This document shows positions 24,112-33,879 of a stretch of 42,627 bases of DNA, piece after piece; within the stretch, counting starts at the first letter, position 1, and the number at the start of each line of letters is the position of its first letter. Position numbers and translations under genes: made by a program. The DNA is from Saprospiraceae bacterium. Its GTDB lineage: Bacteria; Bacteroidota; Bacteroidia; Chitinophagales; Saprospiraceae. The DNA is taken from contig JAIBCG010000024.1 of NCBI GenBank assembly GCA_019694295.1, positions 1 through 42,627 of the forward strand. Direction: 5' to 3'. The notes below the pieces were generated by a model, which saw nothing but the letters and a program-made list of their open reading frames with translations, was not told the DNA's origin and did not search any database.

Positions 24112-24507
24112 TTAGACCTTGTCTATTCTCACTTCTTGTATCTGGGTCAATGTTGAAACGGTCTTAAAATACACATAAACCCTGAATTTCCCGTTTTGAG
24201 TGTTAAGTTCTCCTATACAATAATAAGATTCCTTACCTCTTGATGTACCCTGATGTACTTGAGTAAATCCTGTAGGTTTGTTTTTACTGAGAAATGTCTC
24301 TAATGAAGAAATAGCCTGATCTTTCGTTTCTGTATTTTCAGTATTAACAATGGTCAGATCCACCATTTTACCGAAATAACCGGATACGCTTCGAATGTTC
24401 CCATTGCGAAAGGCATCTGACACTGCATCCCAAATAGGATCGGCTACTTCAGCTTTCGAGGTGATAGTACAAAGCATAAGAATCATGAATAAAAACCTAC
24501 TCATCAT
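24112..24507 (-). CDS. DUF4783 domain protein
   Basis: The 131-residue exported protein has a signal peptide (MMSRFLFMILMLCTITSKAEV). A single NTF2-like domain follows, with DPIWDAVSDAFRNGNIRSVS, GYFGKMVDLTI, and a C-terminal FRVYVYFKTV strand. This matches DUF4783, a Bacteroidota family of unknown function. It sits between the amidohydrolase and MCE genes in the same direction, with gaps of 78 and 145 bp, so co-transcription is uncertain. Confidence 0.82.
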   Translation of the reverse strand: MMSRFLFMILMLCTITSKAEVADPIWDAVSDAFRNGNIRSVSGYFGKMVDLTIVNTENTETKDQAISSLETFLSKNKPTGFTQVHQGTSRGKESYYCIGELNTQNGKFRVYVYFKTVSTLTQIQEVRIDKV

Positions 24508-24585
24508 TGTGGTAAATAACTTTATATATTCTGACGCAATACTAAGCTGAAAAGTTCACTTTTTAAAAACATTAACATTTGATTA

Positions 24586-26277
24586 TTATTGCTGGTAAAC
24601 AATCTTTCCATTGAGAATGGTCATCACTACTTTTGTATCAGGAATCTTGGATTCCGGGCATTTGAGCAAATCTCTGTCAGTAACTATCAGGTCTGCCAGT
24701 TTTCCTACTTTGATGGAACCCTTCAGATCTTCTTCAAATGCGGCATAGGCATTCCACAAAGTGTAGCTCAGCAGGGCCTCCTCACGGGTCATTTTTTGTT
24801 CTGGGTAGAATTCGAGCCCTGTATCCTTTCTTTTTCGGGTAACTGCCGAATATATACAATCAAATGGATTCTCCTTTTCTACGGGTGTATCGGTACCGTT
24901 TGCCAAATGAGCGCCACTGTCTATGAGCGAACGCCACATGTATGACTCTGTCCGCGCACGTTCTTCACCAAGCCTTTTGGTAACATAAGGTGCATCTGAT
25001 GTACAGTGGACAGCTTGCATTGACGCAATAATCCCAAGCTTACCGAAACGCCCTAAATCCTCGGGGCTGACATGCTGAGCGTGTTCTATACGCCACCGTA
25101 GATTGTCATGGTCTCGCTGACTCATAATGGCCGACTCGTATATATTCAACACTTCTCTGTTACCTCGGTCGCCAATGGCGTGTACACATAATTGTAAATG
25201 ATGGTTAAGCGCATATTCGGCAAAATCAGATAAAGACTGCAAGTCAAGAACATTCTGCCCTGTAAGAGCCGGTTTGTCGGTATATGGTTTGAGTAGCCAT
25301 GCACCGTGTGAGCCGAGTGCTCCGTCTATGAATTGCTTGATAGCACGTACTGTCAGAAATCCGTTGTAATGCCCTTTCATCGGTAGTCTGTCTTCGATGC
25401 TTTCTATGTTTTTGATTGAATCAAGTAACATCAGATACATCCGTACTGTCATCTGTCCTTGTTCTGCATACCTTACATAATTGGCAAAATCTTTTACTGA
25501 CACTCCGGCATCATGAAAACTTGTTATTCCGTTTTTAAGACATAGTTCCTGAGCTGCTTGCATGTTGCGTTCCCAGCTTTGGTATTGTTCATCGGGGTTA
25601 AGGTTTTGTTCTATTGATGAACGAAGTGCAGCGAATAATTCCATGGCATTTTCTTCAAATATCCCGGTCGGATTACCATTTTTATCTCGTATTATTTTCC
25701 CACCTGCAGGATCTGGGGTGTTTCTGTCTATTCCGGCAAGGCTCATTGCTTTTGCATTCGCAAACAATGCATGCCCGCTGGCATGTACTAGTATTACAGG
25801 ATTATCTGGCGATACGGCACTTATTGAAGCTTGTGACGGATATCCTCCTACTGCGTCAAGGGGCAATTTTTTAAATTTTTCCTGATGCCAACCTCTGCCT
25901 TCGATCCATCTGCCTTTGTTTGATTCAGCTACTTTGAGCTTAACAGCATGAATGGCCTCGTCCCATGACTGAGCATCAAGTAGGTCAATGCTGTTGAGAC
26001 TAGCTCCCAAACCGTTCATGTGGCCGTGCCCTTCAATCAATCCGGGCATACAAAATTTCCCTTTCAGGTCTATGACAATCGTGTTAGGACCTCTTAGGTC
26101 AAGTATGCTTTCATCGCCAATACGGTAAATCCTTTTGCCTTTTACAGCGATAGCCGTTGCACTTGTTTTATCTGGTTCTGCAGTAAAAATCTTCCCGTTG
26201 TGCAGAATAAGGTCAATATTTTGTGAACCGACAACAAACGGAATTAACAATAAAATCAAGCAATAAATCCTGGTCAT
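24586..26277 (-). CDS. Exported YtcJ-like metal-dependent amidohydrolase
   Basis: The 563-residue protein has a signal peptide and the YtcJ-type amidohydrolase plan: DLILHNGKIFTAEP at the start, the metal-binding HxH in IEGHGHMNG (His84, His86), LCVHAIGDRGNREVLN and IEHAQHVSPED in the barrel. It closes with VGKLADLIVTDRD ... VVMTILNGKIVYQ. The family hydrolyses amide or related bonds of unknown substrates using a metal pair. The export signal places it in the periplasm. It has its own -7 box and lies downstream of the signalling protein gene. Confidence 0.88.
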   Translation of the reverse strand: MTRIYCLILLLIPFVVGSQNIDLILHNGKIFTAEPDKTSATAIAVKGKRIYRIGDESILDLRGPNTIVIDLKGKFCMPGLIEGHGHMNGLGASLNSIDLLDAQSWDEAIHAVKLKVAESNKGRWIEGRGWHQEKFKKLPLDAVGGYPSQASISAVSPDNPVILVHASGHALFANAKAMSLAGIDRNTPDPAGGKIIRDKNGNPTGIFEENAMELFAALRSSIEQNLNPDEQYQSWERNMQAAQELCLKNGITSFHDAGVSVKDFANYVRYAEQGQMTVRMYLMLLDSIKNIESIEDRLPMKGHYNGFLTVRAIKQFIDGALGSHGAWLLKPYTDKPALTGQNVLDLQSLSDFAEYALNHHLQLCVHAIGDRGNREVLNIYESAIMSQRDHDNLRWRIEHAQHVSPEDLGRFGKLGIIASMQAVHCTSDAPYVTKRLGEERARTESYMWRSLIDSGAHLANGTDTPVEKENPFDCIYSAVTRKRKDTGLEFYPEQKMTREEALLSYTLWNAYAAFEEDLKGSIKVGKLADLIVTDRDLLKCPESKIPDTKVVMTILNGKIVYQQ

Positions 26278-26293
26278 TACCTTAAAGTTTTCT

Positions 26294-26301
26294 CAAAGAT
26301 A
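26294..26301 (-). promoter_or_regulatory. Candidate -7 element for the amidohydrolase gene
   Basis: On the minus strand TATCTTTG matches TAnnTTTG and ends 16 nt before the ATG at 26277. No -33 TTTG is evident; the box falls in the 43-bp gap after the signalling gene. Confidence 0.4.
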
Positions 26302-26320
26302 ATATCCATTGCTATTTTAT

Positions 26321-28246
26321 TTATTCGTAATAACTCAATAAGTTTTGTGATTGCCGATTTATCACTTCCGTAAGTTCTTCTGTTCTGATTGGTTTTTTTA
26401 ATACTCCTGCAAAGCCTTCAAAGATTAATTCTTGCTTGGCTTCAGCATCTTCATGTACAAGAGCTATTATGGTTGGGTTGTAAATTTTTTTGATCTCCAG
26501 CATTGATTCTTTTCCATCCATACCGGGCATTTCAATATCCATCAGTATCAGATCGTACTTTTCTTTCTCTGCTTTCATGATTGCCTGTTCACCGTTTTCT
26601 GCTTCATCTATCATTATGTCTCCCAATATACTTTTTATATTTTTTTTCGTCGAAAGCCTTGTCAGGAAATGATCGTCTGCAATGAGAATTTTATAATTAT
26701 CAGATATATTCCGATGATTAGTGGTTTTATTACTCTGGAGAATATTGATTCTCAATGGAATATTTATTTCAACAATCCGCTCAGCCTCATTCCGAATAAG
26801 ATTCATTGTTCCACCCATCCATTTTGTAATATTATATATCAATACGGCGTACTCATTTACCGTCATGCTTGCTTCATTAAACATCGATGTGAGTTTTAAA
26901 TCACGTTGATTTTCTATTCCGGAGGCAGTTTTCTTAATAAAATCGGCACGGACATTGGTCAAATTCGCTGTAAAGCTTAGCTTGGCTTCATTATTTTTTT
27001 GAAATACTGTCATTTCCAATATTTTTTGGTTGTGACTTTCTATTTGTGTAAGCCAGTTGTTCAATGCCTTTAACAAAACTTCCCATATTGGAGGTGAATA
27101 TTCCACTTGCAAGTTGGTTAAATGTTCATCGAGTGATGAATGTTCAAGCATTTTGTAGCCTAAATGTTTTTCTGTTTTTCTGATTAATGATTTTATTGAA
27201 ATAAGTGTACCCGAATTAGATTCTCTGAACCCCGACAGCAGCATTATCCCTTTCAGCCAGTTCATTGTATCGTTCAGTACTTTCATTGATACATGAAATT
27301 TCTCTATTATCCCAGGTGGTGTATCTGGTATTAAGGTGTTTTCTGCGTCTAAATGAATGAGCTGTACCTGCTTCATAGAAAATTCAATATTTTGAATCAA
27401 AGACTCAATAAATTGACTAATATTGCTCTCTGTAAGGCCTTCATCAATTGGCTTTGCTTCACTGGCTGCATCGGTTTTAATTTGCTGAATAGTACCTATG
27501 ATACGCAATGGATGTGCTTTTCGGTCAATACAAAACCTGGCGATTAGCCTAATTTTAATAATCGATTTTCCGATGATTACTCTGTGTATTAATTCTTGTG
27601 AAGAATAGGATGCAGGAACATTGCCAAACCACTTGTTCACTTGTTCCTTCTCTTCAGGATGCACATACTTTAAGTACAAGGAAAGACTAGGGTTCACACT
27701 ATCGACCTTGAAGTTGAACATTTCAAACAACTCCTTTGACCACTGCATCTCATTGGTCACAAGGTCCATCGACCAAAAGGCACTACCTGTTAATGCCCAT
27801 GCTTCTGTCTGGTTTTTTAACTTGGAGTTCAATTCATCATTCTGAGAAATAAGCTTTTTTACGATCGAATTGCGCAAATACGAATTCTGGATTGCTTTTA
27901 GTAGAATTGACTGGTTGAGCTTGTCTTTTGTCAGATATTCTTGGGCACCTGCTTTTATGGCGAGTGATTCAATTATAGAATTCTGTGTCACCGTCAGCAC
28001 AATGATTGGAATTAAATAATTTTTTTCGATAATTCGCTGCAAAGTTTTATAGCCATTGCTGTCGGGTAGTCCGAGATCAAGAAGAATAACATCCACTGAT
28101 GAGTTGATGAGAAATTCAAGTCCATCGAGTAAAGTGTCTGCCTTAAGTAGATTGTATCTGAGCTTAGTTCCTTCAAGTAATTTTGATATCGTCCACTGGT
28201 CCGTTTTGTTGTCTTCTATTAGCAGTATGTTTATTTTGTGTTGCAT
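26321..28246 (-). CDS. REC-PAS-degenerate kinase core-REC signalling protein
   Basis: The 641-residue cytoplasmic protein begins with a receiver domain (1-120; acidic pair Glu11-Asp12, phospho-acceptor Asp57 in ILLDLGLPDSNG, Thr85, Lys107). A PAS-like domain (about 145-260, FWSMDLVTNEMQWSKELFEM) follows, then a helical region (about 270-500). It ends in a second receiver (about 517-635; Asp524-Asp525, Asp570 in LILMDIEMPGMDG, Lys618). The middle region has the spacing of a histidine kinase core, but I see no H-box histidine context and no G1/G2 ATP motifs, only a vestigial N-box (VLLKALNNWL). The second receiver has Val597 where Thr/Ser is usual. It probably scaffolds phosphotransfer without being a kinase. 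Confidence 0.8.
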   Translation of the reverse strand: MQHKINILLIEDNKTDQWTISKLLEGTKLRYNLLKADTLLDGLEFLINSSVDVILLDLGLPDSNGYKTLQRIIEKNYLIPIIVLTVTQNSIIESLAIKAGAQEYLTKDKLNQSILLKAIQNSYLRNSIVKKLISQNDELNSKLKNQTEAWALTGSAFWSMDLVTNEMQWSKELFEMFNFKVDSVNPSLSLYLKYVHPEEKEQVNKWFGNVPASYSSQELIHRVIIGKSIIKIRLIARFCIDRKAHPLRIIGTIQQIKTDAASEAKPIDEGLTESNISQFIESLIQNIEFSMKQVQLIHLDAENTLIPDTPPGIIEKFHVSMKVLNDTMNWLKGIMLLSGFRESNSGTLISIKSLIRKTEKHLGYKMLEHSSLDEHLTNLQVEYSPPIWEVLLKALNNWLTQIESHNQKILEMTVFQKNNEAKLSFTANLTNVRADFIKKTASGIENQRDLKLTSMFNEASMTVNEYAVLIYNITKWMGGTMNLIRNEAERIVEINIPLRINILQSNKTTNHRNISDNYKILIADDHFLTRLSTKKNIKSILGDIMIDEAENGEQAIMKAEKEKYDLILMDIEMPGMDGKESMLEIKKIYNPTIIALVHEDAEAKQELIFEGFAGVLKKPIRTEELTEVINRQSQNLLSYYE

Positions 28247-28750
28247 GGTTATTTCCTAGTTATTCATGATTTGTCAAATTTTTATGGTAACCCAGTACAC
28301 CTTATTATTCACTCTAACAAATCCTGATTCATTGTATCGGATTACAAAGTGTGCGTTCATACCGATTGTTGCCATTTCATACATATATAATATATGTGTG
28401 GTCGCATTGATAATTTTGGAAAGCTCAGAAACCCTACTTTTCGTGTACGAATATTTCTTCAAAACACAGACCCAAAGCAGTCGGGCAATTGAGTGTCTCG
28501 AATAATTTTTCCTTGAAAAAGTCTGGGTGAAAGAAATGTTTTTTTGACCTTTGGCAAATGCGGAATGAGGAGACCAACCAATAGTCAGGCTTTTGGCCGT
28601 GCCTACAGGTAATGGACTGTTGCCGGGCATCTTGTCTTCTTTACGAAGATTTGGCTTGTATTTGTTGATCACCTTTGTTTTTTTGTGTATGTTTACCTAA
28701 ATGAACGACAAGGCAGAAATTCTGCTTAGCTTTGGCGCCTAAATATTACT
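28247..28750. other. 504-bp intergenic region between divergent genes
   Basis: Two overlapping open frames (plus 28266-28505, minus 28274-28672) show no family pattern and no start context, so I do not call them genes. A perfect AT dyad ACATATAT-A-ATATATGT is at 28381-28397. A TAGCTTTG box at 28727 serves the plus-strand synthase gene. The part from 28540 to 28670 is more GC-rich than the rest and could be a relic, but I recognise nothing in it. Confidence 0.5.
28727..28734 (+). promoter_or_regulatory. Candidate -7 element for the polyprenyl synthase gene
   Basis: TAGCTTTG matches TAnnTTTG and ends 16 nt before the ATG. No TTTG lies at the expected -33 position. Confidence 0.45.
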
Positions 28751-29728
28751 ATGCAAACATTTAGCCAATTTTTAAAAATCATTGAAAATTTTGTCTCTGA
28801 ACAGAGATTTTGGGGAAAGAATACATCTTTATACGAACCAATTGAATATATGTTCAGCCTACCGGCCAAAAGAGTACGCCCTGCTCTTATGCTGCTAGGG
28901 TATCAACTTTTCAGCAAAGACTACCAAAAAGCACTGCCAATCGCATTCGCTTATGAGGCATTTCATAATTTCACACTCATCCATGATGATATAATGGATC
29001 AGGCACCTTTACGAAGGGGCTTTCCTACCATACATATTAAATATAATACCAATGCCGGCATTCTTAGTGGAGACGCACTTTTAATCAATGTGTATGAATA
29101 CATCAGGAAACATACACCATCCGAAAAACTTGACAAAGTACTCGAATGCTTTAATAAAATGGCAATAGAAGTTTGTGAGGGACAGCAAATGGATATGGAA
29201 TTTGAAAAAGCACAAGTTGTCTCTCTAACTGATTATCTTGAAATGATTCAATTCAAAACCGCAGTACTACTCGGAGCTTCGCTTTCCACCGGGGCCATCC
29301 TGGCAGACGCATCTGATGCGGATACCGAATTTTGTTACGAACTCGGTACCAATCTTGGGATGGCATTCCAAATGCAGGACGATTATCTCGACGTATGGGG
29401 CGATCAGAACCAAACCGGCAAACAAAAGGCAGGTGATATAATCAATGGTAAAAAATCAGCACCCTATATATTGGCACTACAAGTCTTGCCGGAATATGAA
29501 AAACAGACACTCATTAATATATATAACACAGACAAACCTCAGCAAGAAGAAAAAATCAAAATCGTGCTGGGTCTTTTTGAACAAGCCGGCGCCCAACAAG
29601 CTATAAGAGATTTGAAAAATGTTTACCATAGTAAAACAGTGCAACTACTCGAGCACATATCAGCACCTGATGAAAATAAAAAGCACTTGCACGACTTGAT
29701 AGAATTATTATTAGACCGCAATGTCTGA
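28751..29728 (+). CDS. Polyprenyl diphosphate synthase
   Basis: The 325-residue enzyme is an all-trans isoprenyl diphosphate synthase with both aspartate-rich motifs: FARM at DDIMDQAPLRRG and SARM at QDDYLDVWGD, plus KRVRPALMLLGY at the N-terminus. It condenses isopentenyl diphosphate onto allylic substrates to make farnesyl, geranylgeranyl or longer chains for quinones and cell-wall carriers. The residues two turns before the first motif (FHNFTLI) include an aromatic residue at a product-length position, but chain length is not safely predictable. Its last 18 bp overlap the convergent GNAT gene. Confidence 0.92.
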   Translation: MQTFSQFLKIIENFVSEQRFWGKNTSLYEPIEYMFSLPAKRVRPALMLLGYQLFSKDYQKALPIAFAYEAFHNFTLIHDDIMDQAPLRRGFPTIHIKYNTNAGILSGDALLINVYEYIRKHTPSEKLDKVLECFNKMAIEVCEGQQMDMEFEKAQVVSLTDYLEMIQFKTAVLLGASLSTGAILADASDADTEFCYELGTNLGMAFQMQDDYLDVWGDQNQTGKQKAGDIINGKKSAPYILALQVLPEYEKQTLINIYNTDKPQQEEKIKIVLGLFEQAGAQQAIRDLKNVYHSKTVQLLEHISAPDENKKHLHDLIELLLDRNV

Positions 29729-30211
29729 TTGCCATAAACTATAAGATAATGTCATCAGCTTTACATTCCACCAGCCTTTGTCAAGTTCGGCACCTATTTT
29801 TTCATAGAATACCACAGCTTCTTTATTCCAATCAAGTACCTGCCATTTGCATATAACAGCATTCGATTTCTTAGCCTCAGTGATGAATGCATCAAGCAGA
29901 GCTTTACCTATGCCAAGCCCACGGTACGATTCTGTCACAATCAGGTCGTCAAGATACATCATGCGACCTTTCCAGGAAGAATAAGCAGGATGGTATAATG
30001 CAATACCTACTATTCTGTCATCTGATTTTGCTACTAAAACTTCAAACCAGCCTTTTAACCAGTCTTCAAGATAAACTACAGGGTTGGTAATGACCGCCTC
30101 AGGAGCCATTTCAAACAAAGCCAGCTCTTTTACACAGTCGAAAATACCAGGAATATCCTTCTCGGTTGCTTTAGCTATAGTGAAATTTGATTGTTTTTGC
30201 TTGTCTGCCAT
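29711..30211 (-). CDS. GNAT family N-acetyltransferase
   Basis: The 166-residue protein has the GNAT fold. The N-terminal strand-helix is FTIAKATEKDIPGIFDCVKE, the central strand is MMYLDDLIVTESYRGLGIGK with the acetyl-CoA loop YRGLGIGKALL, and the C-terminal part is WQVLDWNKEAVVFYEKIGAE. The pattern is nearest to diamine (spermidine/spermine-type) acetyltransferases, but substrate assignment is tentative. It is divergent from the str operon and its 3' end overlaps the synthase gene by 18 bp. Confidence 0.9.
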   Translation of the reverse strand: MADKQKQSNFTIAKATEKDIPGIFDCVKELALFEMAPEAVITNPVVYLEDWLKGWFEVLVAKSDDRIVGIALYHPAYSSWKGRMMYLDDLIVTESYRGLGIGKALLDAFITEAKKSNAVICKWQVLDWNKEAVVFYEKIGAELDKGWWNVKLMTLSYSLWQSDIAV

Positions 30212-30271
30212 ATTGAATTTGCTTTTTAGAAAAAATATTTATAAAAAAATCAGATTTTTTTTAAAAACATG

Positions 30272-30302
30272 TTTGATTTGAACAAATATAGTTATATCTT
30301 TG
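30272..30302 (+). promoter_or_regulatory. Bacteroidota promoter of the str/S10/spc operon
   Basis: TTTG (30272-30275), exactly 19 nt, then TATCTTTG (30295-30302) matches the full consensus. The leader to the rpsL ATG would be about 100 nt. On the other strand TATATTTG (30290-30283) could serve the divergent GNAT gene. Confidence 0.82.
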
Positions 30303-30407
30303 CAATCGCTTTTGAAATAGGTATGAAAATATCTGAATAAAAAAGTTATTAGTTAAAAATATTTATAACATAAACAGTTGATTTTAAGACGTTCATAATC
30401 TTTTTAT

Positions 30408-30782
30408 ATGCCTACTATCAATCAATTAGTCAGAAAAGGAAGGGAAGAAATTGTAGAGACAAGTAAGTCACGTGCATTAAACTCATGCCCACAAAAGCGT
30501 GGCGTGTGTACACGTGTATATACAACAACACCAAAAAAACCTAACTCTGCGCTACGAAAAGTTGCAAAGGTACGTCTTACCAACAGTATTGAGGTCATCG
30601 CCTATATTCCGGGAGAAGGCCACAATCTGCAGGAACACTCAATCGTTTTGATAGCTGGTGGCAGGGTAAAGGACCTTCCGGGTGTAAGATATACCATCGT
30701 AAGGGGTGCACTGGATACAGCAGGTGTTAACAACAGGAAAAAAAGCCGTTCTTTATACGGTACAAAGAGACCTAAGAAATAA
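30408..30782 (+). CDS. rpsL: 30S ribosomal protein S12
   Basis: The 124-residue S12 sits at the decoding centre. The loop [11 protein letters not shown] (41-51) has lysine at both positions where streptomycin-resistance changes usually fall, so it looks wild type. [12 protein letters not shown] (84-95) contains the Asp89 that RimO methylthiolates in other bacteria. It opens the joined ribosomal operon; rpsG follows after 35 bp. Confidence 0.98.
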   Translation: MPTINQLVRKGREEIVETSKSRALNSCPQKRGVCTRVYTTTPKKPNSALRKVAKVRLTNSIEVIAYIPGEGHNLQEHSIVLIAGGRVKDLPGVRYTIVRGALDTAGVNNRKKSRSLYGTKRPKK

Positions 30783-30817
30783 TTGACCATAAATTAAACA
30801 GAAATAGAGTTTAAGTA

Positions 30818-31285
30818 ATGAGAAAAAGGAAGCCAAAAGTTAGAATCATCGCAGCGGACCCACGTTACAGTGACCCGATGATAACTCAGTTTGTCAATAA
30901 CTTGATGTACGAAGGTAAGAAATCAACTGCTTTTAAAGTATTTTATGATGCAATGGATGTTGTAAAAGAAAAGGCAGGTGAGAGCGAGCTGGAAGTATGG
31001 AAAAAGGCTTTGAATAACGTAATGCCACAAGTAGAGGTAAGAAGTAAAAGAATAGGTGGAGCAACTTTTCAGATTCCAACAGAGATCAGAGCAAAGAGAA
31101 AAGTTTCAATGGGCATGAAATGGCTTATCAAATATTCACGCGCCAGAAGTGGTAAAGGTATTGCAGAAAAGTTGGCAAACGAAATACTTGCAGCAAGTAG
31201 AAATGAAGGTGCTGCAGTTAAGAGAAAAGAAGAAATGCACAAAATGGCTGAATCCAATCGTGCATTCGCAAGTTTTAGAATGTAA
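30818..31285 (+). CDS. rpsG: 30S ribosomal protein S7
   Basis: The 155-residue S7 nucleates assembly of the 30S head. Conserved segments include MRKRKPKVRIIAADPRY (the start KRK differs from E. coli but fits the phylum), VEVRSKRIGGATFQIPTEI and RSGKGIAEKLANEI. In E. coli S7 represses its own operon; no equivalent structure was checked here. fusA follows after 38 bp. Confidence 0.98.
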   Translation: MRKRKPKVRIIAADPRYSDPMITQFVNNLMYEGKKSTAFKVFYDAMDVVKEKAGESELEVWKKALNNVMPQVEVRSKRIGGATFQIPTEIRAKRKVSMGMKWLIKYSRARSGKGIAEKLANEILAASRNEGAAVKRKEEMHKMAESNRAFASFRM

Positions 31286-31323
31286 TTATTAATTATAATC
31301 CTTTTTCAAACCGACTATAAGTC

Positions 31324-33456
31324 ATGGCTAGAGATTTAACTTTTACAAGAAATATCGGAATTGCAGCACACATCGATGCGGGCAAAACCACTACCACCGA
31401 ACGAATTTTGTTCTATACCGGTGTATCTCACCGCATTGGAGAGGTTCACGATGGCGCAGCAACAATGGACTGGATGGAACAAGAGCAGGAAAGAGGTATC
31501 ACTATTACATCTGCTGCTACTAAATGTAACTGGGAAGTCGAAGGCCAAAAGTTTGACCTGAATATTATCGATACTCCGGGTCACGTGGATTTTACCGTTG
31601 AAGTTTCAAGATCCTTACGAATCCTTGATGGCCTTGTGTTTTTGTTCTCTGCAGTAGATGGTGTAGAGCCACAGTCTGAAACCAACTGGAGACTTGCAGA
31701 TAGCTTCAAAGTACCCCGTATCGGTTTTGTAAACAAAATGGACCGTTCAGGGGCGGATTTCTTCAATGTCGTTCAAGATATGAAGTTAAAACTCGGTGCT
31801 AATGCCATTCCACTACAAGTACCAATAGGTGCAGAAGATTCATTCAAAGGTGTAGTAGATTTGATTTCAAACCAGGCTATTGTTTGGAATGAACACGATC
31901 ATGGTATGACTTACGAAGTTATTACAATACCTGAAGATTTATTAGACATCGTACATGAGAAAAGAGCGCAACTGATAGAAGAAGTTGCTTCTTATGATGA
32001 TACATTGATGGAGAAGTTCTTTGAAGATCCGAACTCTATCACTATTCCAGAGTTGAGAAAGGCCATCAGAGCTGCTGTTTGTGATATGAAGTTCACTCCG
32101 GTTATGTGTGGATCTTCATTCAAGAACAAAGGTGTACAGGCTATGTTGAACGCTGTTTGTTATTATCTTCCGTCACCACTTGATGTGGATGCTATCGAAG
32201 GTATCAACCCTAAAACAGATGAGCCAACTTCAAGAAAACCAAGTGTTAATGAGCCGTTCACCGCACTTGCATTCAAGATTGCTACTGACCCATTTGTAGG
32301 GAGACTTTGCTTTATCAGAGCATATTCAGGTGCACTTGATGCAGGATCTTATGTACTGAATACAAGAACAGACAGTAAAGAACGTATCTCTCGTCTTTAT
32401 CAAATGCACGCTAATAAGCAAAACCCGATTGACAGGGTAGAAGCAGGTGATATTTGTGCGGCAGTTGGTTTTAAAGATATCAGAACAGGAGATACTTTGT
32501 GTGACGAGAAAGCTCCTATCGTATTGGAAAGTATGGTTTTCCCTGAACCGGTTATCGGTATAGCTATTGAGCCAAAAACTCAGAAAGATCTTGATAAACT
32601 TGGTATGTCTCTAGCCAAACTCGCTGAAGAAGACCCAACTTTCAAGGTACAATATAATGAAGATACTAACCAGACTGTTATCAGCGGAATGGGTGAACTA
32701 CACCTTGAAGTAATCGTTGACCGTCTAAGAAGAGAATTTAAAGTTGAATGTAACCAGGGTGCGCCTCAGGTTAATTATAAAGAAGCACTTACAAAGAGTG
32801 TTAAACACCGCGAAAGACTTAAAAAGCAATCGGGTGGTGCCGGTCTCTTTGCAGATATGGAATTCGAACTCGGACCTGCAGACCAGGAATTCCTTGACTC
32901 TGAAGAATTCAAGTCAGGAAAGAAAAAATTGCAATTTGTTTGGGATATAGTTGGTGGTGCCATTGATAGAAATTATCAGAAACCGATCAACGATGGTTTT
33001 ACAGCGATGATGAACAACGGTGTACTTGCCGGATATGGTATAGATGCCATGAAGGTTAGAGTATATGATGGTTCAATGCACGCAGTTGACTCTAAGCCTA
33101 TTGCATTTGAACTTTGTGCTAAGGAAGGATTTAGAGCGGCTGCTTCATCTGCTGCCCCAGTGCTTCTTGAGCCTATTATGAAACTTGAAGTGACATGCCC
33201 TGATGAATATACAGGTGGTGTTATCGGTGACCTAAACAGACGAAGAGGTCTGATCAAAGGTCAGGATGCAAAATTCTCTGCTGTTATTATCAAAGCCGAA
33301 GTTCCACTTTCTGAAATGTTCGGTTATGTTACTCAGCTCAGAACCATTACTTCAGGTCGAGCATCATCAACTATGGAATTCTCACATTACAATCCAGCAC
33401 CATCAGGTATTGCAGATTCAGTGATTGAGAAATCTAAAGGTGCAGTTAAAGTATAG
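31324..33456 (+). CDS. fusA: Elongation factor G
   Basis: The 710-residue translocase has the GTPase motifs AHIDAGKT (15-22), DTPGHVDF (83-90) and NKMD (137-140), the effector segment [11 protein letters not shown], and the domain IV-V tail with [11 protein letters not shown] and [10 protein letters not shown]. Full length and intact. The gene is followed not by tuf but by a 72-bp spacer with a hairpin and then rpsJ. Confidence 0.98.
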   Translation: MARDLTFTRNIGIAAHIDAGKTTTTERILFYTGVSHRIGEVHDGAATMDWMEQEQERGITITSAATKCNWEVEGQKFDLNIIDTPGHVDFTVEVSRSLRILDGLVFLFSAVDGVEPQSETNWRLADSFKVPRIGFVNKMDRSGADFFNVVQDMKLKLGANAIPLQVPIGAEDSFKGVVDLISNQAIVWNEHDHGMTYEVITIPEDLLDIVHEKRAQLIEEVASYDDTLMEKFFEDPNSITIPELRKAIRAAVCDMKFTPVMCGSSFKNKGVQAMLNAVCYYLPSPLDVDAIEGINPKTDEPTSRKPSVNEPFTALAFKIATDPFVGRLCFIRAYSGALDAGSYVLNTRTDSKERISRLYQMHANKQNPIDRVEAGDICAAVGFKDIRTGDTLCDEKAPIVLESMVFPEPVIGIAIEPKTQKDLDKLGMSLAKLAEEDPTFKVQYNEDTNQTVISGMGELHLEVIVDRLRREFKVECNQGAPQVNYKEALTKSVKHRERLKKQSGGAGLFADMEFELGPADQEFLDSEEFKSGKKKLQFVWDIVGGAIDRNYQKPINDGFTAMMNNGVLAGYGIDAMKVRVYDGSMHAVDSKPIAFELCAKEGFRAAASSAAPVLLEPIMKLEVTCPDEYTGGVIGDLNRRRGLIKGQDAKFSAVIIKAEVPLSEMFGYVTQLRTITSGRASSTMEFSHYNPAPSGIADSVIEKSKGAVKV

Positions 33457-33474
33457 TATTAAACATTGATTAAC

Positions 33475-33505
33475 TGGAAAATATAAAGTATTTTCCAATA
33501 TTTTT
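33475..33505 (+). terminator. Hairpin between fusA and rpsJ, possible attenuator
   Basis: TGGAAAATA (33475-33483) and TATTTTCCA (33489-33497) form a perfect 9-bp stem with a 5-nt loop, followed by ATATTTTT. Form and position fit a weak intrinsic terminator that would lower transcription from the str part into the S10 part. It is AT-rich, so stability is modest. Confidence 0.5.
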
Positions 33506-33528
33506 GAAAAATTTTATTTGATTAGGTT

Positions 33529-33837
33529 ATGAATCAAAAAATCAGAATTAAGCTACGTTCTTACGACCACAACCTTGTGGACAAGTCAACTGAAAAGATT
33601 GTTAAAACTGTAAGAAGCAGTGGTGCTGTTGTATCTGGTCCGATTCCGCTGCCAACTGAGAAGAAACTTTTTACTGTTCTGCGTTCCCCGCACGTCAACA
33701 AAAAAGCTCGAGAGCAGTTCCAGCTAAGGACACACAAAAGACTCATTGAGATATACACACCGACGCAGAAAACAGTGGATGCACTTTCAAAATTAGAGCT
33801 TCCAAGTGGTGTGGATATTCAACTAAAGTTAACGTAA
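33529..33837 (+). CDS. rpsJ: 30S ribosomal protein S10
   Basis: The 102-residue S10 is complete: [16 protein letters not shown] at the start, [20 protein letters not shown] in the centre and [12 protein letters not shown] near the end. S10 also binds NusB during antitermination in other bacteria. The position directly after fusA shows the fusion of str and S10 clusters. Confidence 0.98.
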   Translation: MNQKIRIKLRSYDHNLVDKSTEKIVKTVRSSGAVVSGPIPLPTEKKLFTVLRSPHVNKKAREQFQLRTHKRLIEIYTPTQKTVDALSKLELPSGVDIQLKLT

Positions 33838-33855
33838 TTTAATTCAAAACATTTC

Positions 33856-33879
33856 CCAGCCTGAGTATTTCAGGACTGG
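33856..33879 (+). other. GC-rich hairpin in the rpsJ-rplC spacer
   Basis: CCAGCCTGA (33856-33864) pairs with TCAGG-A-CTGG (33870-33879) across the loop GTATT, leaving one bulged A. It lies 30 bp before the GTG start of rplC and has no T run. It may be a leader element or an RNA-processing site. Confidence 0.45.

Noticed and set aside
28266..28505. 79-codon hydrophobic plus-strand frame in the same gap
   Set aside because: AT-rich DNA gives hydrophobic frames by chance, and there is no supported start or neighbour relation.
28274..28672. 132-codon open frame on the minus strand between the signalling gene and the polyprenyl synthase gene
   Set aside because: No family resemblance, mixed composition, and overlap with another open frame on the opposite strand. 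A small unknown gene cannot be fully excluded, but the sequence does not support one.
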